From contig JAPLLV010000040.1 in the NCBI GenBank assembly GCA_026387405.1, forward strand, positions 1-45,911: a stretch of 45,911 nt of DNA, in the 5' to 3' direction. The DNA is from Candidatus Omnitrophota bacterium (GTDB lineage: Bacteria; Omnitrophota; Gorgyraeia; Gygaellales; Profunditerraquicolaceae). A program made the position numbers and the translations under genes. Shown in pieces: positions 36,401 to 45,400 of this stretch. The notes under the pieces were generated by a model. It was given only the letters and a program-made list of their open reading frames with translations, was not told the DNA's origin and searched no databases. The first letter of the stretch is position 1; each line of letters begins with the position of its first letter.

Positions 36401-39400
36401 AGATAAAAGAAGCCGCATTAGAGCAGGAATTAGCAGATGCGCGCAAGAAATTAAATGCATTGCCGCAAGGCGGCCGGGCGCAAGTGCCGGGATCAGGGCG
36501 TATACAGCAATTAAGGAAAGAAAAACAAGCGGTTGAAGAAGAGATCAAGAAGTTAGAGGGTGGGCGGCCGGCTTCCAGGGTTGAGCGCGCAGAGCAAGAA
36601 AGGAAGGATACAGATAAACTATTGAAAGAGCGCCGGAGTATATTCTTCGAAGGCATTGCCCGCGTAAAAAGATTTATCCAGAAGACACTGGATGAATCAA
36701 AAAAGAAATTAGACGATCTTAAGCAGGGAAAGGAATTACTTGAGGCCCCCCTGACCTTAGAAGAAAAGCTCAAGAAGGCGGCGCTCTGGATAGAGAATCC
36801 CGGGGACTTCCTGGAAGGGAATACCGCCTACACCTATTCTCAGGCGCTGCGGGTCATCCACGCGCTGTTAAGCAGTAACCCCGAGTTGGCTAAGAAGATC
36901 GGGCCGGCGCTGGAATTCTATTATAAGAAATGGCAGGAGGCGGTAAAGGGCGGCAGGAAATTCAGCGGATTTGGCGAAGGCCATGACGCTTTTGATGAAA
37001 AAGTTACGCGCAACCGCGGCCACAGGGGCTCGGACGCATTTTTAGGCCTTGCGCTCCTGCATTATATTAATGCCCATCCCGAGGCAGTGAATAGGTATGC
37101 GCCGATGCTGGAGGATCTGGCGAATTACCTCTTGTCGCACCGGGATACCGGCGGGGACGGCCTGGTTTATTTTGATGACCATAATTTCCACAAGGGCACG
37201 GAGAACAACCTGGTGATCTACGCATTCTTAAGAGAGCTGGGCAAAATTGCGCCTTCCTCCACGGGATATGCCGAAGAGTTTTTGCGTTCCATAATGAACA
37301 ATTGCGTGGTGGAGCGTAATGATGGGACAAGGTATTTTGCGCTCGGCATTACCAAGGACCGCAAGCAGGATACGGTGCTGGCGTCGGATGTGCAGTCCTG
37401 GGCAGTAACTATTATCGGTAAAGAGGCTTTAGCCGCGCGCGGCATTAATGCCAGGGCATTGTTGGATTTCACGCGCAGGGAATGCGGCGCAACCGATAAA
37501 TACACCTTTATAGATAATACTACCCTGGAAGGCGCAGGCGTAGATTTTATTGAGCGGGCGGAACGGGAGAACCTGAAGAGAAAAGGGATTATTTCCCTGG
37601 AATGGACCGCCCAGTTGGCCCTGGCTTACTTATCCATCGGCGAAAACGCAGAATTTCAGCGCCTGCTCGCGGAATTAAACAAGATGAAGCGTAACGGTAT
37701 CCTGCCTTATGCCTCAAGGCCGGGAGTACCTACCGGACATGGTTGGGATACGCCCAGGTCGCACAAAAACCTCACCGCTACGCTTTATGGCGATCTGGCC
37801 CAGGCCCAGCTTAATCCTTTTGAGGTGGGAGCACAGCAGCCGGTTAATACCGGATTGATCCCTGCCGCGGATCTGGAGGATTGCTTTAAGGTCAAGTATG
37901 ATAATACCTATTTCGGGTTAAAGCGCCTGGAATTTATACACGGAATTGAAAATCAAAGCACAGAGAAATTCAGGCGTTTGCTGGAAAATGCCCTGCGCGA
38001 TGAGAATGTGGGGACTGACAAGGAAAGAAAGAATTCCGGGGACCAATTGGGCCTCTATTTCGCGGAGGTTCCCACGGCAACCTCCTGGTTGGATACCGCT
38101 ATAGGCAACAAAACCGCAGGCCTGGGGCTTGGCGGAGGCAAGTGGCAGACGCTTAACGATATCTTAAGTATGGGTTATTCGCTTGCCCTTAGCGGAGGAG
38201 AGGTGGGGACACTCAGCGCTTATCAGATGGCCAAGATCCTGGTTGCCGCGCTGCAGGTCCCGCGCATTGAGAGGTTGAACAATTTTGGCGGCAATTTGGC
38301 AATATTGATGCCTAATGGAGAATTCTGGGGCTTGAATAGCAGACTTTCGCCTCTGATCTTCGGGGAACGCAGGATCGCCAATTCTAAAACCGGGACCAGG
38401 GCCTTTATAACAGGCGGCCGTATTCCCGGCTCTGATGCGCTGGTTGAAACAGGCATCAAGGTAAGCAAGAGGTTCCCCTGGGTAATGCCTTATTTAAACG
38501 CGCAATTAGCCAAGAAGGTCCCCCTGCCGCTATTACAGCTTATCTACGGAGAGATAGAATTCTATGAGCATTATGACGAGAAGAGCAATGAATTTGTCGT
38601 CACGGATAAGAATCGCCAGACCCTGCAGATCCGCGACGCCGTGGACACCCTGAATAATTACATCCATATGCTCTTTGGCAAGGATTCCCAGCTCAATGAA
38701 TTTCCGTCCATAGTCATCTTCGGACGCAACCAGCGGGAATTTCTCTCCGCGGCATTATTAAACCAGAATGCCAATTTACAATACTGGATCAGGAAAGAGG
38801 GAGAATATCAGATCCTGCTGATACAGGACTTAAGCCAGGGCGGTAAAGACGGTTTATGGCGCCAGGTGGGTAAGGCCAGGATGTTCACCCCGGAGAATGA
38901 GCTTTTTCTGGCCAAGACCGGGATGGGCTGGAAAAAAGACGGCTTGTATAAGGTCAACGGCTTTTTAGATATGCAGCGCGCCCAGGAGTATAACTATTAT
39001 ACCAGGCAATTAGGCTGCGGAGTCAACCCGCGCACGCACGAGATTGAACCTATCCGTGCGGAAAGCGAGATTCCCCAGACGCATTTGTGCAAGATCCCTG
39101 TATTTTCCGCAAACTCCTATGCCCTGAATGATGACGGCACGGTAAAAAAGACCGAGACCGAGGTGCCGGTGTATTACAACGCCAAAGGCGAATTAATGGT
39201 CTTTTGCGCCGGCGAACGCGTGGCGTTGATGCAGCATCTGATGAGTCAGGGTAAGACCGGTAAACAGGTTGTCGAGGCGATCGATGACGGCCGGGTGCGC
39301 ATGCGTATCCTGGAAGATCAGGATAAGCCCAAAGACAGGAGTAAGATGCTTTCCGGCACACCCATACAAGAAGGGGGCAGGAAAAAAGCACTGGAAAAGG

Positions 39401-42400
39401 ATACTTATGTTACCTTTGACAGCAGTTTTGTCTCGGCAAGCGGATATGCATTTAACGGCCGGAGATTCGCCAAGATCGAGCAAGAAGAAATTGATGTTCC
39501 GGTAGCTATCGTCTATGGCCCGGCCACCGAATTTATCTATGACCTCCGGGATATCCCGATGAACACTAAATTGAAAGCTCCCTTCCGCATTATCCCGCGC
39601 TACGCGCAGTCCGAGGAAGATTATGTCGAGTTCAAGCCGGGCCTCGGCGGACCGTCGGTAACCTTTGATGAAGCTTATGTCCGGCGCTTAAAGGATAAAG
39701 AAGGCGTTGTGCATATCGTCCCGGCTGTGGTGGAATTTGCCAGGGACGTTGAGTATGAACAAAAAGCGCGCACTGCCTGGTGCAGGGTATGGTATAAGGA
39801 GACCGGCACCTGGAAATATTATGACAGGTTCCCTGAAGGCGGGGTGCGCCACGTGAATAAGTTTCCCGAAGAGATTAAGAGGCGCATAGCAAGAAGCGCC
39901 GAGAGGCAGGATTTTCGCATCAAGGATATCCAGGCGGCTATGCCGCTGGTAAGCTCATATTACGGGTTATTGCGGCAGTTAGGGGCAGGGGCGATGCTTT
40001 TGCGGGATCTAAAGAGCGATTATCTGCGGAATTTTTATACCGGTACTGCCAGCGCCGATGAGAGCCTGAAGACCTACATCCAGTCTTTGCGCGACAATAA
40101 ATACATTGAACTGCAGGTAGAGAGCTGGACCAAGGAATTGAATATTCTTATTGCTAGTCCCTCGGCTCCTGACGGCCGGGTGGACATTGTCTTTGTGAAG
40201 AATACGCAGAACCATACCACCACGGTTACTATCACCGCCACTGACCTGAACGGGAATATCCTTAACCAGAACACGCGCGAACTCCCGGGACTGATTTTGA
40301 ACGGTAGGTTCCCGGATAACTATTCTATGCCTTTGCCCGGGTCTCACTCCGAGGGGTATATCCCCTACAGTATTTATGGCTGGGGTTTTGAGCTGGTGCA
40401 GAGGCTGCTTATGGAACCCGACATTTCTTTTATCGATTACGCGGCTTCTTATTATCTGTCGTCGATCAACCGCGCTAAGACGCTTCCGCAATTGATCTCC
40501 AAACAACTTGATTTTGATGTGGCCTCTGTGCAGAATTTCAACCGCTATGCCAACTCTTTAAGGGAGTATGCCTTAGCGCTCTCAGATGCTACCACTAGCG
40601 CCGCGGCGGCGCGCAAGCTTCAGGATGAGTTAGAGGCGCTGAAGAAAAAGATCATCGCATCCGGCGAGGAGATCAGCACAATAGACCCGCTGTTCCGCCC
40701 CTGGACCGAGGCCGCGCTTACAAACATACTTAATCATGAACATTCCGAAGGCGGCGCGGAAACTACCCTAGGCGATAATTTCTCTTCTTCCGGGAATGTG
40801 GTGAATGACCTCTGGCACTCTGATGACAACAGGTTTGTTTTAGATATGTCACATTATACGGTATTGTCTAATAAGGGCACGTATGGCGAACAGAGCTGGC
40901 TGGGCATGCGCTATAACGGAGAGCGCCTGAATAATACCGTGGCCGTGGGATACCTTAAAGGCACGCGTTCGCTCTGGGTAAATAACGGGTATCAGACGGT
41001 GAGAGATTACCGTTTTGCCTTGATCGAGAATCCCACGATGAATATTTATAAAGGGCAGAGGCACAATATCTACGGCAGTTACATCGGCGATTTTGAGATG
41101 AGCGTGGACCAGAAGGGCATAGTTACGGGCCATACGCTGACTTTCATTGATTACCTGCCTAAAGATGAAGTAACCGGCAGGCAGCATTACTGGGAGGCCA
41201 GGCTGGGAGGCGCGTTTGCCGCCACCAAAGGCACTATCCCCATTGAAACCTTAGGTTACTGGCCGGAGCAGGATTTTTCCATTGAGCAGAGGATGGCTTA
41301 TCTTAGATTCGGCCATGGGGTGACCGGCAGGAAGGGTACCTGGGAGGTGCATGTTGAGCCGGGCATGTTCGAGGGAGACGCTGTTCCGGGAAGCTATGTA
41401 ATGGCCGGAGGAGGCGTAACGCGTGAATTAAGCAAACATTGGGGAGTAGGCGCGAACGGCGAAATAGGCAGCAACGGTTATGGCATAAGCGCCGGGCCGC
41501 GGGTCAGCTTCAAAGACGGGTCATTTATCAGGTTTGTCAAGCTTTCCGGCGGTTATTCCGATGTCTCTACCGGCCCGCACAGAGGCGAGGGTATTGTCGG
41601 CCCCAGCGCGGGCCTGACCGTGGGCTTCCGCGGCAAGTCAGGGCGGGGGATTGATCTAGGCGTAAGGTATCAACTGGGATTTGATTGGCCTTTGTTAAGC
41701 ATATTCCCTGCCGGCCGCGAAGATAATCGTGGCTTATACGAGAATTACGGTACGCCGCAGCAGAAGCTTAAAGGTAAAGACCTCCCCGGCTACAATCCGT
41801 TAGGAATATATCTGGAGGCTTATCCGAAGGCGGCAAGGGCCGATGAGCAGATAGAGGCAGAAAAGGATAAATATCCTGAGGCCTCTGAAGAGGCAGACCT
41901 TACCCTTGACAACAGGATCGTGGAGTATCTGGCTAAAGGGATAGAGGCCAGGGTGGCGCAGTTAAGCGGTGCCTATGCGGTGGTGCATTCGTTTGACGGC
42001 AGCATGCCGCACGCAGTTACTACCCTGGAAGAGTTTAATGCCTTAGGCGCAACCCGGGCCCGCGATTTATATGAAAAGATCAAGCGGAACGGCGGCCAAT
42101 ACAGCGGGATCACCTGCAAAGAAGAAAAAGGCACCTATCAGTTCTTATACAATATAAAGATCAAGGTTGATGGCGAATGGAGGGATGTCTCCATAGAATT
42201 AACTAAAGTTGAAAAAGCCTTGGAAGATTGCCAGACCCTGGTGCTTCTGCCGCAAAGCAAAGTCAATCCTACCCCGGGATTAAAGGTAGCTGAATTGATG
42301 CCTCTTGGCCTGCTGGAAGGGCTTAAGGAGCAGATCGGCGCCGGCGCCTTACATTCCACCCGGAACGTCCTTTCGCCCGAAGATCTTAATTACCTTCTGG

Positions 42401-45400
42401 ATAATAGCTTTTTGCGCGGGTATCCTACAGAGGATGAGAAAGATCCAAAGAAACTACGTTTTTATTATGAGGTCGTGCGTGACGGGGAATTCCTTGACCA
42501 CAGAAAGATAGAAAAAGGCTCAATATATGAGCCTGGCCTCCAGGGCCTGGAGATACTCGATGGTCGCGGCCGTAGAGAATATGTCATTCCCGCGGAAAAC
42601 GGCGATGTGCGTGTGCCTATACAAAGGATCGCCGAAACAGTGAAGAATAAAACTATCCCCGGCCTTGCCTACCGCTATGATGGAGTAAAAAAGAAATGGA
42701 TACTTTCCGTGCCGGCATTGTCCGATATTCCCGCAGAATTTATGCAAGATATGGTCTTTGTATACGTGGATGAGGCCGGAAAAAATCAGAACGCGCAGGG
42801 CGTATATCTGCCCGACGATATTCTGGAGAGAAGGTTGGCTTGGCTCGAAGGAAGGTTGGGCGGTAAAGGCGAACAGTCCCGTATTGCCGCCAGCCCAAGC
42901 GATATCCCCCGAGATGAAAAGGTAGAGGCGTGGATAGGTATCACCGGCTTAGATGAGCCTGACGCGCCTGTAACCAGAAGAGAATTAAATTCTGTTCTTA
43001 ACAATAATGTCAATAGAGGCGAAGTTAAGTTTGGGCCATTTAGTTACAAGCAGACCAGGGTTGATAGTTATGCCTGGTTCCATGATGACAATGATAATAT
43101 TGAATTTGATACAGGAGAAGAGATCCGGTTTAATGATGTTCAATATAAGGCCTTCCCGCTGAATGTCCCGCCGACTAACGAGGAGTACCCGCATTATAAG
43201 AAGATTGTCAACCTGGCTAAAGATGGATGGCTCCCGCTTTTAGCCCCATATTACGGCGATTCGTTAGTCGAATTTGCGGAGGGCGTAGAAGGCTCATTGT
43301 TATTTACCCTAAGAAAGGACAATTTAACAGTGAGTATGCCTGACGGAACTTTTGCCTTTTTCAGCCTCAAGGCCATCATAGAGAACCGTAGTGCCTTCGC
43401 ATTATTACAGAGCAAGGGCGCACAAATTGTTTCTTACGATGAAAATGGCCGGCGCGCGCAGAACTTTTATATTAGCAGATATCTTAAAGAATGTAGAGCG
43501 GTTGACGCGAAGGCGCTTCCAGGCGCTCCCGGAGCAAAAATTTACAGTATCAATGAGCAAGGCATAGTTGCGGAGGTCCCCGGCGCTTACTCGGCTTTAG
43601 TGCCCAGTGGTGACTCTAATTGGACGGCCATTGATTTTGGCGGGGTTAGTACTTATGTGAAACTTTACAGGAATGTGTTACCCGAGGGAGAAAAGATTAT
43701 CGGTATTGAATACTCGGGCCTAACAATCTTAGATAGTTTCAAGGGAGAAGGGGGCGAGGTCAAATATGTGCTTAACCTGCGCGAGCCGGCCTCTGCTATC
43801 GCCGGCATTTTGGGTGCGGTGACGCAGGCATTCCCCGAGTCCAAAGATTCGTTGAATTCCACTGTCGCTTCCCGCGTGGGTGTTTCCCATGGCGACCTTG
43901 CGCATTATGACCATACCGGGTTCACCCTTGATATAGGCAAATATACATTTAACGGCAGGGAATTTCTGGTCAAAGTTGCCATTGACCGGGCAGGAAAGAT
44001 ACTGCGCGCCTTCGGCATGAATGATTGTGGCAAAGAAGTGGCAAAGTTAAGGTATGTAAAAGAGGATTATAAGCACCTGGTTGTTATTGACCTGAATCAG
44101 GATACAGGCAAGAACGCGCATAGCGAGGCATATATTGTTACCAAGAAGGACAGGACATTTACTGTTGTCCCCGGCCTGTACGCAATATCCTCGTCAGATA
44201 ATTTGATTGATCCCGCTGTTATCGGCCCCAATTATGCAAAGCTTCCGGTTATTATTCAGGCAATTAGGAATATGAGGATTAATAATATTCTTTTCACCGT
44301 GCCGTATAACCTTGAAAAACTGAGCGCAGCGAAAAACAATATGCTTTCCTTAAAAGACGGCCTGCGCGTGATAACCTCCTCCATCCAGTTCTTCCTTGAC
44401 AGCGACTCTCCGGTTATCAAGATGACGGATGACGGCTTGGTTGACATTGAGTCCTGGTATAACGGAAAGAAGTTCGGCTTACGCTTTGACCTGGATAAGC
44501 CGGATATGACCGACCCGGTTGCTTTGACATACCACATTAATAATTATCGCAAGCTCATCGTAGATCTATACCTTAATAACGTTTTCATCGATAACTATGA
44601 TACGACAGATGAATACTGGACCTCACGCCAGCACTTGAAGAAAAACGGCCTCTCTAGCCATGACTGGAAATGGATGGTGCAGAATATTTCGGACATTGAA
44701 AGGTATGAAGTTGAACGCGTTGAGGAGCTTGGCTATCAGCACGTCAGGTACCAGGGAGAGTTCTATCCCGACACCTTGATGAAGGTATTGGAAGTTACAT
44801 CCCATCCTAAAACATATTTCTACTTTTCCCCAAGTTCTCCGTTGGGCAGGCGTGGGATAAGGCTGGCTATAGGCCAAGGTAACCTGGTGCGTTTTGACAG
44901 GGATAATGATCATATCGTATCCCACAACCAGGTCATTTTCTATAAGGATACGCAGGGGAAAAGCGAGGCTTTCAGGATTTACTATGAAGCACGGCGCGAC
45001 TTTAAAGGCAATGTGCAGATCCAGACATTCTACACAAGCCAGGCATATAATGACGCCCGCCTGGAAATCGAGGTCGGAGATTTTGACAAACATAACTTGG
45101 GCCGCCGTTCAGTAGTGCTTATTAAAGATGCCCGCAAGGCATGGTATCCCCTGAGCGTCGGTATCGGCGTCTTGCCGGAAGCAAACGGTTCATGGAGGCG
45201 CCTTGACCAGCAGGGGGGCGCCTATTTTGAACCCGCGCAGATGACGCTGAAGACGCCGCAGGGAAATCTGTATCAAGAGCATGGTTTCTTCTTTGAAGTC
45301 ACCACCCTGAATCAGTCTCTCCCGTTTGCCTATGACGCGGTGAATCCGGTGAATAACCATAATAGGGCGTTGAGCGAGTATGTCAACTATATCAGGCCGC

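Noticed and set aside
40735-40770. Fifth HE module at LNHEHSEGGAE
   Set aside because: The His-Glu is in a loop-like Gly/Ser context, without the preceding strand pair or following helix.
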